Shown here piece after piece: positions 16,668-26,671 of a DNA stretch of 64,000 nt. Location of the stretch: NCBI RefSeq assembly GCF_010093085.1, contig NZ_MSRC01000016.1, positions 1 to 64,000 of the forward strand, in the 5' to 3' direction. The position numbers were made by a program, and so were the translations under genes. Origin of the DNA: Bacillus sp. SKDU12. Lineage in GTDB: Bacteria > Bacillota > Bacilli > Bacillales > Bacillaceae. The first letter of the stretch is position 1. Each line of letters begins with the position of its first letter. The notes under the pieces were generated by a model. That model ran no database searches. It was not told where the DNA came from and saw only the letters and a list, made by a program, of their open reading frames with translations.

Positions 16668-16694
16668 AAAAAAACCCTTATAGAATAAGGGTTT
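16668..16694 (-). terminator. tRNA-Ala terminator
   Basis: AAACCCTTAT/ATAAGGGTTT hairpin with a T-run on the minus strand, just 3' of the tRNA. Its core TTATAGAATAA is repeated at the decayed copy (15389-15399). Confidence 0.85.
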
Positions 16695-16701
16695 ACAGGT
16701 A

Positions 16702-16774
16702 TGGAGCCAAGGGGGCTCGAACCCCTGACCTCTACACTGCCAGTGTAGCGCTCTCCCAGCTGAGCTATGGCCCC
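16702..16774 (-). tRNA. tRNA-Ala (anticodon GGC)
   Basis: The reverse complement folds into a complete 73-nt cloverleaf beginning GGGGCCATAGCTCAG and ending GGTTCGAGCCCCCTTGGCTC plus CA. The anticodon stem CTACA/TGTAG encloses CTGGCAG, giving anticodon GGC. The acceptor stem has the G3-U70 pair that identifies alanine tRNAs, and the discriminator is A. CCA is not encoded. It stands alone and appears to be the integration target of the element whose remains lie at 15386-16700. Confidence 0.97.
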
Positions 16775-16845
16775 GTATGTAATATCAAAATTTATTATAG
16801 AGGATTTTTTTTTGAAAAACAAGCTGTTTTCTCTTGATCTGACAG

Positions 16846-16879
16846 AAAAAATAAGGCTCCGGAAAGGGCCTTATTTTTC
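16846..16879 (-). terminator. uppP terminator
   Basis: AAAATAAGGCcc/GGGCCTTATTTTT hairpin immediately after the uppP stop. Confidence 0.85.
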
Positions 16880-16882
16880 GAC

Positions 16883-17713
16883 TTACATCATGATCAAAAG
16901 GATAATTACACCGAGAATGATTCGATAGATTGCAAATGGCACGAGTTTGATTTTGTTTATCAGTTTTAAGAAGAAACGGACGACAAACAGCGCGACAACA
17001 AAGGCACAAATAAAACCAATGATAAAAAACGGCATGAGATCTGAGCTTAAGCTGTCCCAATGCTTCACAAGGCTCAGAAAACTTGCTCCTATCATGATCG
17101 GCATCGCCATAATAAACGTAAAATCAGCTGCGGCGCGGTGATTTAAACCAAGAATAACACCTCCGGAAATGGTTGATCCGGAACGTGAGAAGCCAGGCCA
17201 AAGGGCAAGACATTGGAATAACCCTACCCCGATCGCCTGCCTATAGGAAATGCGGTCGAGAGTGTCTGTCGCTGCTTTCCGTTTATTTACCCAATCAGCA
17301 AAAAGCATGAAGACTGCCCCAGCGATTAAACCGAAGGCCACCGTTTTAACGGAAAATAAATATTCATCAATGTAACCCTCAAACAAAAAGCCGAGAACTG
17401 CTGCAGGCACGAGCCCGACAGCAATTTGCGAAATGCTTAATTTATGTCCCTGTTTCTGATCGTTTGTAATATTCTTTTTTAATCCGAGCAAATTCAAAAT
17501 CCGATCTTTAAACACGATAACTACTGCTAAAATAGAGCCTAGCTGAATAACCACTTTGAATGTGTTAGCAGCTTCTCCTGACATCAGATTGCTTGATTTC
17601 AGCCAGATATCGTCTACTATGATCATATGTCCTGTCGAAGAAACCGGCGCGTACTCTGTTAATCCTTCTACGATTCCTAAAATGGCAGCTACAAACAATT
17701 CCCATAGAGTCAT
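16883..17713 (-). CDS. uppP: UppP, undecaprenyl-diphosphatase (BacA family)
   Basis: A 276-residue polytopic membrane enzyme (YubB). The two family signatures are present: GIVEGLTEYAPVSSTGH near the N-terminus and PGFSRSGSTISGG in the second half, which carry the catalytic Glu, Ser and Arg residues. It recycles undecaprenyl pyrophosphate to the lipid carrier used for peptidoglycan and teichoic acid synthesis and contributes to bacitracin resistance. The ATG at 17713 follows GGGGAG; the longer frame to 17776 lacks support. Confidence 0.96.
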   Translation of the reverse strand: MTLWELFVAAILGIVEGLTEYAPVSSTGHMIIVDDIWLKSSNLMSGEAANTFKVVIQLGSILAVVIVFKDRILNLLGLKKNITNDQKQGHKLSISQIAVGLVPAAVLGFLFEGYIDEYLFSVKTVAFGLIAGAVFMLFADWVNKRKAATDTLDRISYRQAIGVGLFQCLALWPGFSRSGSTISGGVILGLNHRAAADFTFIMAMPIMIGASFLSLVKHWDSLSSDLMPFFIIGFICAFVVALFVVRFFLKLINKIKLVPFAIYRIILGVIILLIMM

Positions 17714-17825
17714 GATTTTGATTCTCCCCATTAGACATTTATTTTTTGCGATTCGGGAGCTTTCCATAATCGGCAAGCCTGTCTTATATAACTATAACCA
17801 AAAATCACACTTTATGACCTGTCAC

Positions 17826-18977
17826 TTAGGCATTTTCATTTTTTTCTTCGTCGTATAAATGGGATCGCATTTTAAACCAGTCAAATAAATGTGTCGTAAT
17901 GACTTTGGCAACTGCATAACCCGGAATGGCAAGAATGATGCCAACAACACCAAACAGCTTTCCTGCTGTTAACAGCAGAAAAATAATCGTAATTGGGTGG
18001 ATGTGAAGGTTTTTTCCCATAATTTGCGGAGAGATCAGCTTTCCTTCAATCAGCTGCACAATCGTCCAAACGATCACCAGCTTAAGCAGCATGAACGGTG
18101 ATGTCACTATAGCGATGATAATCGCTGGCGTAATGGCAATCGTCGGTCCTAAATACGGAACAATACTGGTACAAGCCGCAATGAAGGCAAGCAATGAAGC
18201 ATAATCCAGTCCGATAATCAAATAACCGATAAACAGCAAAAAGCCGATACAGAAGCTGACGATAATCTGGCCTCTGATATAAGAGCTTAACCGATGATTC
18301 ATTTCGCTTAAGACTGTATATGTCTGTTCTTTCAATTGAGTCGGCACGAACTTCAGTATGTAGACCGGCAATTTCTTTCCATCTTTTAATAAGTAGAAAA
18401 GAATAAACGGAACTGTGACGATTGAAATGATAATCTCCGTCAGAGCACCGATGAAATTCCCAACGCCGGTAAAGGTGCTGTTCACAATTGTCGCTGCCTG
18501 ATCTGAAACCTTTGTTGCGAGATCAGAAATATTGATGTTCATCGTTTGCTGGGCCTGATTGACGAAATTGCTGCCAATCAGCTGTTTTGTCTGATTTTCT
18601 ACGACATCCACATACCTTGGGATGTTGTCAATCAAACTCATAATTTGTTCTTTTAAGAAGGGGATGATGGACACAATCGTAATTGTGATCAACCCGATAA
18701 CCAAGAGATATAACAGCAAAATAGAATAAATTCTTTTAATTCTTCTTCTCTCAAGGAAATCAACGATTGGATTTAACAAATAAAAAACAATGCCTGTTAA
18801 AATAATCGGCAGTGAGATCGTTTTGAGAAGAACTATTATCGGGATGAAAATAAATGATGTTTTTGTAAAAACGAGAATATTTAAACCAATCAGCAGCAGT
18901 ACAAGCAAAAATAAAACAAACTTATTGTCCAAGAAGAATCGCTTGAATCTGCCGCTCCATGTTTGCAACGTCTCCAC
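17826..18977 (-). CDS. yubA: YubA, AI-2E family transporter
   Basis: About 383 residues with seven to eight membrane segments and a large central soluble region; the C-terminal part ([18 protein letters not shown], then [15 protein letters not shown]) is typical of the AI-2E/UPF0118 family. Members include autoinducer exporters and Na+(Li+)/H+ antiporters; the substrate of YubA is unknown. A GTG at 18977 has GGAGG 7 nt upstream and is the likely start. An in-frame ATG seven codons earlier has no ribosome-binding site because the GGAGG lies inside that extension. Confidence 0.87.
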   Translation of the reverse strand: METLQTWSGRFKRFFLDNKFVLFLLVLLLIGLNILVFTKTSFIFIPIIVLLKTISLPIILTGIVFYLLNPIVDFLERRRIKRIYSILLLYLLVIGLITITIVSIIPFLKEQIMSLIDNIPRYVDVVENQTKQLIGSNFVNQAQQTMNINISDLATKVSDQAATIVNSTFTGVGNFIGALTEIIISIVTVPFILFYLLKDGKKLPVYILKFVPTQLKEQTYTVLSEMNHRLSSYIRGQIIVSFCIGFLLFIGYLIIGLDYASLLAFIAACTSIVPYLGPTIAITPAIIIAIVTSPFMLLKLVIVWTIVQLIEGKLISPQIMGKNLHIHPITIIFLLLTAGKLFGVVGIILAIPGYAVAKVITTHLFDWFKMRSHLYDEEKNENA

Positions 18978-19156
18978 TATCGTTCCTCCGTTATCCATAG
19001 TTTAATTAAATTGTACACTATCGCCCCTATAATGAAAAATAATAACCGCTAATTGCTGGAAACCTCCCTTGCTTTCAATAGGAGATTGGTTTTCTCATGT
19101 GCTTTTCTCTTTTTTAAGCTATACTTTATCTATATCATGCAAAAGGAGTGATAAGA

Positions 19157-20143
19157 ATGATACGTTTTGCCATAATAGGTACGAACTGGATTACAGACCG
19201 CTTCCTAGAGTCAGCAGCGGAGATCGAAGATTTTGAGCTGACAGCTGTTTATTCAAGATCGGCTGAACGCGCTGCCGATTTTGCTGCTAAACATAACGCT
19301 GAGCACACCTTCTCAGACCTCGAGGAAATGGCGGCAAGCGAGTGCTTTGATGCCGTCTACATAGCAAGTCCTAATGCCTTTCACAAGGAACAAGCCGTTC
19401 TTTTGATGAACCATGGCAAGCATGTGCTTTGCGAGAAACCTCTTGCTTCGAATACAAAAGAAACAGAAGAGATGATTTCAGCGGCTAAGGAAAACGGCGT
19501 TGTTCTCATGGAAGCGATGAAGACCACTTTCCTGCCAAATTTTAAAGAGCTGAAAAACCACATACATAAAATCGGCGCTGTCCGCAGATTTACCGCGAGC
19601 TACTGCCAGTATTCCTCACGGTATGACGCATTTAGAAATGGAACCATCTTAAATGCGTTTCAGCCTGAGCTGTCCAATGGGTCATTAATGGATATCGGCG
19701 TCTATTGTATTTATCCTGCTGTCGTGCTGTTTGGTGAGCCGCAGGATGTGAAAGCGAACGGATATGTTTTATCTTCAGGAGTGGATGGCGAAGGAACCGT
19801 CATTTTGTCTTACGATGGGTTCGAAGCTGTTCTCATGCATTCTAAAATCTCTACTTCCTATGCCCCGGCGGAAATTCAGGGTGAAGACGGAACAATTGTG
19901 ATCGATACGATTCATCGTCCTGAACGAATGGAAATTCGCTATCGCGACGGCCGCTTGGAAAACATTTCGATTCACGATCCTAAGCCGGCGATGTTCTACG
20001 AAGCAGAAGAATTTGTCACACTCATAAAAGAGAACAAGAAGGAATCTGAAGAAAATACGTTTGAACGTTCATTCATCACCGCGAAAATCATGGAAGAAGC
20101 GAGAAAGCAAATGGGGATCGTGTATCCAGCTGATCAAGCCTAA
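19157..20143 (+). CDS. iolU: IolU (YulF), scyllo-inositol dehydrogenase-like oxidoreductase
   Basis: A 328-residue Gfo/Idh/MocA family dehydrogenase. The N-terminal Rossmann fold starts MIRFAIIGTNWITDRF, with the family motif CEKPLASN (about residues 92-99) and a C-terminal alpha/beta domain containing GSLMDIGVYCIYP. B. subtilis YulF was renamed IolU as an NADP-dependent scyllo-inositol dehydrogenase. The ATG at 19157 is 8 nt after GGAG. In 168, as I recall it, a rhamnose-use operon lies downstream; here a chemoreceptor follows directly. Confidence 0.88.
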   Translation: MIRFAIIGTNWITDRFLESAAEIEDFELTAVYSRSAERAADFAAKHNAEHTFSDLEEMAASECFDAVYIASPNAFHKEQAVLLMNHGKHVLCEKPLASNTKETEEMISAAKENGVVLMEAMKTTFLPNFKELKNHIHKIGAVRRFTASYCQYSSRYDAFRNGTILNAFQPELSNGSLMDIGVYCIYPAVVLFGEPQDVKANGYVLSSGVDGEGTVILSYDGFEAVLMHSKISTSYAPAEIQGEDGTIVIDTIHRPERMEIRYRDGRLENISIHDPKPAMFYEAEEFVTLIKENKKESEENTFERSFITAKIMEEARKQMGIVYPADQA

Positions 20144-20145
20144 TA

Positions 20146-20179
20146 AAATCCGCCCGCGTGCGCCGCGGCGGATTTTTTA
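20146..20179 (+). terminator. iolU terminator
   Basis: AAATCCGCCgcg/CGGCGGATTTTTT-type hairpin with a T-run right after the stop. Confidence 0.85.
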
Positions 20180-20250
20180 TTAACTTTTTACCTGCACGCC
20201 CGATTGCTCACAGGGGGTATTCCAGATGTCCTGAATGGTACGCTTTAAAT

Positions 20251-20286
20251 AAAAAAGAAAGCAGCAGGATATGCCGCTTTCTTTTT
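20251..20286 (-). terminator. tlpB terminator
   Basis: GAAAGCAGC/GCCGCTTTC-type hairpin flanked by A and T runs, directly after the tlpB stop on the minus strand. Confidence 0.8.
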
Positions 20287-20295
20287 CTATGACAA

Positions 20296-22281
20296 TTATT
20301 CAATGATGAATTTCTTAGTAACGTCCTGAAGTTCTTCCGCCATGTTTGCCAGCGTTTCAGCTGAAGAGCTGATTTCTTCCATTGAAGCTAGCTGTTCTTC
20401 TGCCGAAGCTGCGATATCTTGAATGCCAGCTGAGCTTTCTTTTGACACTTCAGAAATGTGTTCAACTGCATTTGATACTTCCTGTGATCCCGCTGACAGC
20501 TGTTCAACGGTTGCGTTCATGTTTTGCAATTCACCGGAAATTTGAGTGGTCATCTCATAGATTTTCTTAAAGCTTTCCGCAGTTTGGTCAGTAATCTGCA
20601 AGCCTTCCTTCACTTCATGATTCACAGATTGGAACATTGAAAGCGATGTGCTGATTTCTCTGACAATCTCTTGAATCAACCCTTCAATTTCCTTAGCAGA
20701 GTCTGCTGATTGTACGGCGAGTTTTCTGACCTCTTCTGCAACTACTGAGAAGCCTCTACCGTATTCCCCTGCTCTTGCTGCCTCAATCGCAGCGTTTAAG
20801 GCCAGCAGGTTGGTTTGATCTGCAATGCCGTTAATCACATTTAAAATGCTTGTAATGTCTTGAGATTTTGTTTCAAGTCCCTTCACAACAGCCTCTGCTT
20901 TTTGAACAGATTGGTCGATTGTTTTCATTTGACCGACTGTGTGTTCCACCAGTTTTTCCCCGCTGCCCGCTGCCTCAGAGGACTGGATTGATGACTTCGT
21001 AATGGTTGAAGAGGCCTGAGCCACTGTTGTAATCCCATGGTTCATTTGAGAAAGATGGTTTGAGCTTGTCTCCAGTTTCTCGCTTTGCGCCTCGTTGCCA
21101 TTTGAGAATTGTTCAATAGCGAGCGTAATGTGCTCAGTCGCTTTACTCGTTTGGGCTGCGCTTGCCGTCAGCTCTTCAGAAGATGACGCCACATTTTCTA
21201 CAGACGTTTGGATAACGCCAATGACTGAACGCAATGAGGCAGACATTTCGTTAAAGCTTTCGCCAAGCTGGCCAAGCTCGTTTTTCGAGTGGATGTCAAC
21301 AACTTCTGTGAGATCTCCGTCGCTGATTTTTGCGGACGTTGAAACCAGTTTTCTTAACGGCTTAGTAATAGCACTAATGATAAAGAGAATAAGTATACCG
21401 CCAAGCACAATTGACACGCATAGAATGATAATTGCTGTATTCCATACCGGTCTTGACGCGTCTTCCAATTCACTAATAAAATATGTGCCCGCAATTTTCC
21501 AGCCTGTCAATTTATTTGTTGTGTAGGCCATTTTCTTTTCTTTGCCTTCAAACGTATATTCTAATGAGCCTTTTTCTTTGGAGTACACTTCGTTTGTCCA
21601 AGCGCCGGTACCTGTCGTTCCAGGCTTAATCGTCGGATGGGCAACGTATTTTTTGTTGCCTGTTGTAATAAATGCGAAGCCTTCTTTGCCGATTTTGATT
21701 CTTTGTGAAGCCGCAAGCACTTCATCAAGGTTTAAATCAATTGCTACAACTCCTGAACCGTCTTTTAGCTGTTCAGAAATCGTGATAACTGTTTTATTTG
21801 TTGTCACATCAGTGTACGGTTCTGAAAAAACAGCTGTTCCGCTTTTATTTGCTGCATCCTTAAACCAATCGCGCCCTGTCGGATCATAGTTTTTTGGATT
21901 ATTCGTTTTTGGATACTGGGACAGTTTCTTATCGTTTGATGCAACGTAAATAGACGCTACATCGGCATTCAGCTCAGTATACTGCTTAAACTTCTCATCC
22001 AACAACGTTTTGTTTTTTCCTTGTAAATCAGCTTTATCGAGTGACTCGCTGTAATAATTAAGTGCTTTTACTTTATTATTCAATTTATTTTGCAGGGTGC
22101 TGTTTAGTTCTTCAACATTTCCCATTGCACTGTTCGTAAGTTCCCTATCCAGTGCGTTCCACGCTGAATGATAGCTGAAATATGCTAAAACACCGACCGG
22201 CAAAATAAGCACTGCCAGAAACGCAGCGATAAGCGGTTTGCTGATCGATGGCTTTTTAATCCACTTTATAAATTTTTCCAT
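20296..22281 (-). CDS. tlpB: TlpB, methyl-accepting chemotaxis receptor
   Basis: A 661-residue transmembrane receptor. TM1 is at about residues 17-37, an extracellular dCache sensor at about 40-275 (with [11 protein letters not shown]), TM2 at about 280-302, then a HAMP domain and a long methylation/signalling coiled coil. The hairpin tip [20 protein letters not shown] contacts CheA and CheW. It is the most downstream of four tandem receptors. The ligand of TlpB is not well defined. A sigma-D promoter lies upstream. Confidence 0.93.
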   Translation of the reverse strand: MEKFIKWIKKPSISKPLIAAFLAVLILPVGVLAYFSYHSAWNALDRELTNSAMGNVEELNSTLQNKLNNKVKALNYYSESLDKADLQGKNKTLLDEKFKQYTELNADVASIYVASNDKKLSQYPKTNNPKNYDPTGRDWFKDAANKSGTAVFSEPYTDVTTNKTVITISEQLKDGSGVVAIDLNLDEVLAASQRIKIGKEGFAFITTGNKKYVAHPTIKPGTTGTGAWTNEVYSKEKGSLEYTFEGKEKKMAYTTNKLTGWKIAGTYFISELEDASRPVWNTAIIILCVSIVLGGILILFIISAITKPLRKLVSTSAKISDGDLTEVVDIHSKNELGQLGESFNEMSASLRSVIGVIQTSVENVASSSEELTASAAQTSKATEHITLAIEQFSNGNEAQSEKLETSSNHLSQMNHGITTVAQASSTITKSSIQSSEAAGSGEKLVEHTVGQMKTIDQSVQKAEAVVKGLETKSQDITSILNVINGIADQTNLLALNAAIEAARAGEYGRGFSVVAEEVRKLAVQSADSAKEIEGLIQEIVREISTSLSMFQSVNHEVKEGLQITDQTAESFKKIYEMTTQISGELQNMNATVEQLSAGSQEVSNAVEHISEVSKESSAGIQDIAASAEEQLASMEEISSSAETLANMAEELQDVTKKFIIE

Positions 22282-22312
22282 TTCCGCTGATTCCTCCTTT
22301 AAGCTAAATCTA

Positions 22313-22345
22313 ATATCGTCACACTAGGATAAAAGTTTTAATAAA
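22313..22345 (-). promoter_or_regulatory. Sigma-D promoter of tlpB
   Basis: The minus strand shows GACGATAT (22313-22320), one mismatch from the sigma-D -10 GCCGATAT, preceded at about 15 nt by an AAAA/TAAA -35 box. Sigma D drives motility and chemotaxis genes. Confidence 0.7.
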
Positions 22346-22352
22346 AAAACTA

Positions 22353-22388
22353 AAAAAAACACCTAAGTGTACAACACTTAGGTGTTTT
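22353..22388 (-). terminator. mcpA terminator
   Basis: AACACCTAAGTGT/ACACTTAGGTGTT hairpin after the mcpA stop, followed by T-rich DNA on the minus strand. Confidence 0.85.
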
Positions 22389-22398
22389 GACTTACTTA

Positions 22399-24384
22399 TT
22401 ATTCGATTTTGAATCGTTTTGTCATATCGCGAAGCTCTTCCGCCATAGACGAAAGGGTTTCTGCTGACGAGCTGATTTCTTCCATAGAAGCAAGCTGCTC
22501 TTCGGCTGATGCTGCGATATCTTGTATATGAGCTGAGCTTTCTTTTGAAATTGATGCAATGTGCTCGGATGCTCCTGAAACTTCCTCGGAGCTTGCAGAA
22601 AGCTGCTGAACCGTCGCGCCCATGTTTTGCAATTCGTCAGCCATCTGGTCCGTCATTTCAGAAATTCGTTTAAAGCTCATTTCTGTTTTATCTGTGATGT
22701 CAAGGCCTGTCTGTACCTCTTGGTTGACAGACTGGAACATGCCAAGAGATGTATTGATTTCTTTCACAATTTCGATGATTAATCCTTCAATCTCTTTTGC
22801 CGAATCTGCTGACTGAACGGCCAGTTTTCTCACTTCTTCCGCTACAACGGAGAAGCCGCGGCCGTACTCGCCTGCGCGAGCTGCTTCAATCGCCGCGTTT
22901 AAGGCCAGCAGGTTCGTTTGGTCTGCGATACCGTTAATCACACGCAAAATGTTTGTAATGTCTTTCGACTTCGTTTCCAATCCGCGTACGACATGCTCTG
23001 CTTCTTTAACAGACTTGTCAATAACGTTCATTTGGCCCACGGTTTGATTAACAAGCTTGCCGCCCTCACTTGCAATTTCTGTAGATTGAACAGATGAATC
23101 TGTGATGACTTCAGACGCTTGCGCCATATTCGTCAATCCGTCATTCATTTGATAGATGTGCTCTACAGCAGTTTCAATGTTTTCGTTTTGTTTTTCATTA
23201 TTGTTAGAGAATTGTTCAATTGCCAATGTAATGTGCTCAGTTGCCTTGCTTGTTTGTCCAGCTGATGCGGTCAGCTCCTCAGAGGAAGCCGCGACATTGT
23301 CTACCGAATCCTGAATCGCGTGTATGAGAGAACGAAGTGACGACGCCATATTATTAAAACTATTGCCGAGTTCGCCCAGTTCATCTTTTGAACGGATCTC
23401 AATGGTTTCTGTCAAATCTCCCTCGCTGATCCGCTTAGAAGAACCGACTAGCTGTTTCAGCGGCAGTGTAATGGAACGAATGATGAATGTCACGACGATG
23501 ATTCCAATAATAATGGCAGCTGCCAGCACAATTAAAGCGAGATGCAGGACAGGCTGCGCAGCATCGTGTATTTCATCCAATGACATCGTTCCGGCAATTT
23601 TCCACCCTGTTAACTTGTTTGTGGCAAAGGCCATTTTTTTACTTTCGCCATCTAAATCGTATTGAAAATCACCTTCATCCGTATTTAGCATCTGATCGAC
23701 TGCGCCTTTTAATTCAGTTCCTGAGGCTTTCTCAGGATGGCTGACAACTTTTTTGTCCTTCGTCATGATAAAAGCATAGCCTTGTTTGCCGATGTTTACT
23801 TTTTTCGTGATGTTCAGCAGGTTTTCAATCGTCATGTTGATGGCGATAACGCCTGAGCCATCTTTTGTCTGCTGGGCGATTGTCACAACCATTGTATTGG
23901 TAGACGCGGTTTTATACGGGTCTGTCACCACAATTTCCCCTTTATTCGCAACCGCTTTTGTGTACCAGTCACGTTCAACCGGATTATAATCGCTCGGCAT
24001 TTGAAGATCAGGATAACGGGTGAAGCGCCCGTTTTGGTCACTTGTATAAATGGATTCTACATCTTTATTAATGCTGATATATTGTGAGAATTTTTCTTTA
24101 ATGCCCGCATTGCTTTTTGCATTGTATTTTTCTTTTGTCAGCCATTCACTGAAGTAAGCGGCGCCCTCTTCTTTTTCACCAATGCTCGTATTAATAATTT
24201 CGTTTAATTGCTTTACATTTCCTGATGCGCTCCCCATCATTTGTTTGTCGAGAGAGCTGCTTGCCGATTGATACGCAATGGCCGCCAATACGACAACCGG
24301 TATGATAAGGATCGCCAGAAAGGAAACGAGAAGCTTCCGTGAAATAGATCTTTGTTTTATGAGCTGGAGTATTTTTTTCATCAT
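22399..24384 (-). CDS. mcpA: McpA, chemotaxis receptor (glucose and related attractants)
   Basis: A 661-residue receptor with the same plan as its neighbours: TM1 at about 17-38, dCache domain ([11 protein letters not shown]), TM2 at about 281-304, HAMP and a signalling domain with [20 protein letters not shown]. The ends match McpA of B. subtilis ([20 protein letters not shown]), a receptor reported for glucose and alpha-methylglucoside taxis and acid sensing. Two adjacent ATGs follow GGGGAAA; I use the first, which gives the known length. Confidence 0.93.
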   Translation of the reverse strand: MMKKILQLIKQRSISRKLLVSFLAILIIPVVVLAAIAYQSASSSLDKQMMGSASGNVKQLNEIINTSIGEKEEGAAYFSEWLTKEKYNAKSNAGIKEKFSQYISINKDVESIYTSDQNGRFTRYPDLQMPSDYNPVERDWYTKAVANKGEIVVTDPYKTASTNTMVVTIAQQTKDGSGVIAINMTIENLLNITKKVNIGKQGYAFIMTKDKKVVSHPEKASGTELKGAVDQMLNTDEGDFQYDLDGESKKMAFATNKLTGWKIAGTMSLDEIHDAAQPVLHLALIVLAAAIIIGIIVVTFIIRSITLPLKQLVGSSKRISEGDLTETIEIRSKDELGELGNSFNNMASSLRSLIHAIQDSVDNVAASSEELTASAGQTSKATEHITLAIEQFSNNNEKQNENIETAVEHIYQMNDGLTNMAQASEVITDSSVQSTEIASEGGKLVNQTVGQMNVIDKSVKEAEHVVRGLETKSKDITNILRVINGIADQTNLLALNAAIEAARAGEYGRGFSVVAEEVRKLAVQSADSAKEIEGLIIEIVKEINTSLGMFQSVNQEVQTGLDITDKTEMSFKRISEMTDQMADELQNMGATVQQLSASSEEVSGASEHIASISKESSAHIQDIAASAEEQLASMEEISSSAETLSSMAEELRDMTKRFKIE

Positions 24385-24412
24385 TCATTTCCCCTTTTTT
24401 ATGCTACTTTTC

Positions 24413-24441
24413 ATATCGGCACGATATAGGTAAATGTATAC
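24413..24441 (-). promoter_or_regulatory. Sigma-D promoter of mcpA
   Basis: Perfect sigma-D -10 GCCGATAT on the minus strand (24413-24420) with an AT-rich -35 region about 15 nt upstream. Confidence 0.75.
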
Positions 24442-24505
24442 ACCAAAAAAAGAAAAATGAATAGAAATGACTAATTACTCACAAAAATGTAGTTATTTAG
24501 ACCTA

Positions 24506-26497
24506 TTAAGCATCCACTTTAAATCGTTTTGTCAAATCACGGAGTTCTTCAGACATTCTTTCAAGCATCTGTGCTGATGAGCTGATCTCCTCCATTGACG
24601 CCAGCTGTTCCTCTGCAGAAGCGGCGATATCCTGGATGCCGTCCGAACTTTCTTTAGAAATGGCAGTAATATCGTTTGAAGCAGCAGAAATTTCTTGAGC
24701 ACCCGCTGAGAGCTCCTCAACCGTTGCATTCATGTTTTGCAAAGTTGACGCAATTTCTTTAGTCATGTGCGAAATATCTTTGAAGCTTTGTTGTGTTTCA
24801 TCCGTCATGACAAGCCCTGTTTCAACTTCTTTATTTACAGACTGGAGCACGTTCAATGATGTATGAATTTCTTTCACAATATCGCTTATCAGTGATTCAA
24901 TTTCTTTTGCCGAGTCAGCTGACTGTACCGCAAGTTTCCTCACTTCCTCAGCGACGACCGAGAAGCCCCGTCCGTATTCCCCGGCTCTTGCGGCTTCAAT
25001 AGCGGCGTTTAAAGCTAAAAGATTGGTTTGATCCGCAATGCCGTTAATGACTCGTAAAATATTGGCGATATCCTTTGATTTGATTTCCAGCCCTTTCACC
25101 ACTAGCTCCGCTTCTTTCACAGAGTGGTCAATCGTATTCATTTGGCCGGCTGTTTTCTGGACGAGTGTCTCACCCTTGTTTGATAGTTCAGTTGAGTCTG
25201 CGGATGTTTCTGTAATCACCACGGCAGCCTGCGCCAGTTCAGCCAATCCATCGTTCATTTCATTGATTTGTTCGGTTGTCGTTTCAATTTTGCCGCTCTG
25301 GCTTTCAGTGCCGTTTGAAAATTGCTCAATGGCAGTCGTTATATGCTCCGTGGCTCTGCTTGTCTGGTCTGCGGATGCAGTCAGCTCTTCGGATGATGAA
25401 GCAACGTGTTCTACTGAGTCTTTAATGCCGTGAATGAGTGAGCGAAGCGATTGGGCCATATGATTAAAGCTCTGGCTCAGAACACCTAGTTCATCTTTTG
25501 AGTTGATTTCAATCGTTTCGGTTAAATCGCCTTCACTGATTTTTTCAGCTGACGCGACAATGCGTGTTAATGGCTTTGTAATCGATCGAATCACAAAATA
25601 AATGGCTGTAATTCCACCTGCGATGGCAATCGCCAAAACGATTGAAGCCATTGTCAGAACTCTGCTCGCGGCATCGTGAATCTCGTCCGCATACAGTGTG
25701 CCGCTGATTTTCCAGCCTGTTGCTTCACTTGTGGCAAATGCCATTTTCTTCTTTTTGCCTTCGTACGTGTATTCAAAATCGCCGCTTTTATTTTTGTAGA
25801 GCTTATCAACCCAGTCCCCTTTTAGCTCTGTTCCCGCTTTTTCACCAGAGAAAGCGATGACTTTCTTGTTTTGGCTTAAGATAAAAGCATAGCCTTCTTT
25901 TCCAATATTGATTTTTTTCGCTGTTGTGACCAAGTCGTCAATTTTCATATCAACGGCAACAACGCCTGATCCATCAACCGTCTGCCGGGCGAGGGTGACG
26001 ACCATTTTCCCTGAAGAAACCGATTCATAGGGTTCAGTAATAATTGTTTTACCTTTATTGGCCATTGCTTCTTTGTACCAATCTCGTTCCAAAGGATTAA
26101 AGTCACCACTCGGCATTTCCGAGTATGGAAAATATGTGAGTGCCCCGTCTTTGCTGCTGGAAAACACCGCAGCAACATTATCATTCATTTGGATAAATTG
26201 TTTAAATTCCTTTTTCATCTCTGTTTTCTGTTTATCCTTAAATTTATCTGCTGTGGCCCAATCACTGAAAAATACGAGGCTTTTTTCAGTGGTGCTGATT
26301 TTATCATCAATGATACGGTCTAATATTTGAACGTTTTCCTTTGCGCTTTGCGTCATCTGAATATCTAGAGAAGCAACTGCTGATTGATAAGCGCTTACCG
26401 AAAGGACGGCAATCGGAATAAGTAAGATTAGCAGAAAAGAAATTATTAGTCTCCTTGCAATTGATGGTCTGCGAATCGTAGTAAGTGTTTTTTTCAT
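24506..26497 (-). CDS. tlpA: TlpA, chemotaxis receptor
   Basis: A 663-residue receptor with TM1 at about 17-37, a dCache sensor containing [13 protein letters not shown]2 at about 281-304, HAMP, and the conserved tip [20 protein letters not shown]. TlpA has been linked to pH taxis in B. subtilis together with McpA, McpB and TlpB; its chemical ligand is not certain. Position between mcpA and mcpB matches the 168 gene order. It has its own sigma-D-like promoter. Confidence 0.92.
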   Translation of the reverse strand: MKKTLTTIRRPSIARRLIISFLLILLIPIAVLSVSAYQSAVASLDIQMTQSAKENVQILDRIIDDKISTTEKSLVFFSDWATADKFKDKQKTEMKKEFKQFIQMNDNVAAVFSSSKDGALTYFPYSEMPSGDFNPLERDWYKEAMANKGKTIITEPYESVSSGKMVVTLARQTVDGSGVVAVDMKIDDLVTTAKKINIGKEGYAFILSQNKKVIAFSGEKAGTELKGDWVDKLYKNKSGDFEYTYEGKKKKMAFATSEATGWKISGTLYADEIHDAASRVLTMASIVLAIAIAGGITAIYFVIRSITKPLTRIVASAEKISEGDLTETIEINSKDELGVLSQSFNHMAQSLRSLIHGIKDSVEHVASSSEELTASADQTSRATEHITTAIEQFSNGTESQSGKIETTTEQINEMNDGLAELAQAAVVITETSADSTELSNKGETLVQKTAGQMNTIDHSVKEAELVVKGLEIKSKDIANILRVINGIADQTNLLALNAAIEAARAGEYGRGFSVVAEEVRKLAVQSADSAKEIESLISDIVKEIHTSLNVLQSVNKEVETGLVMTDETQQSFKDISHMTKEIASTLQNMNATVEELSAGAQEISAASNDITAISKESSDGIQDIAASAEEQLASMEEISSSAQMLERMSEELRDLTKRFKVDA

Positions 26498-26532
26498 TTC
26501 TTTTTGAACCTTCTTTCAATCATTTACAAATT

Positions 26533-26563
26533 ATATCGGAGGAAATTCCTTTATATTACATTG
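26533..26563 (-). promoter_or_regulatory. Sigma-D-like promoter of tlpA
   Basis: TCCGATAT on the minus strand (26533-26540), one mismatch from the sigma-D -10, with GTAA/TAAA candidates upstream. Less certain than the mcpA and mcpB promoters. Confidence 0.6.
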
Positions 26564-26636
26564 AAAATGAAGGAAAAAATGAAAAATGGTTCTAAATTCA
26601 CCTTAAAAAACAGGACTTTATTATTATTTTCAACGT

Positions 26637-26668
26637 AAAAAAACAGCGCTTTAAGAAGCGCTGTTTCT
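26637..26668 (-). terminator. mcpB terminator
   Basis: AAACAGCGCTT/AAGCGCTGTTT hairpin, with T-run on the minus strand, after the mcpB stop. Confidence 0.88.
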
Positions 26669-26671
26669 GTT

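Noticed and set aside
24506..26497. Numerous 60-140 codon antisense ORFs in the receptor array
   Set aside because: They recur at the same places in all four paralogues because the receptor sequence is repeated; none has a start site.
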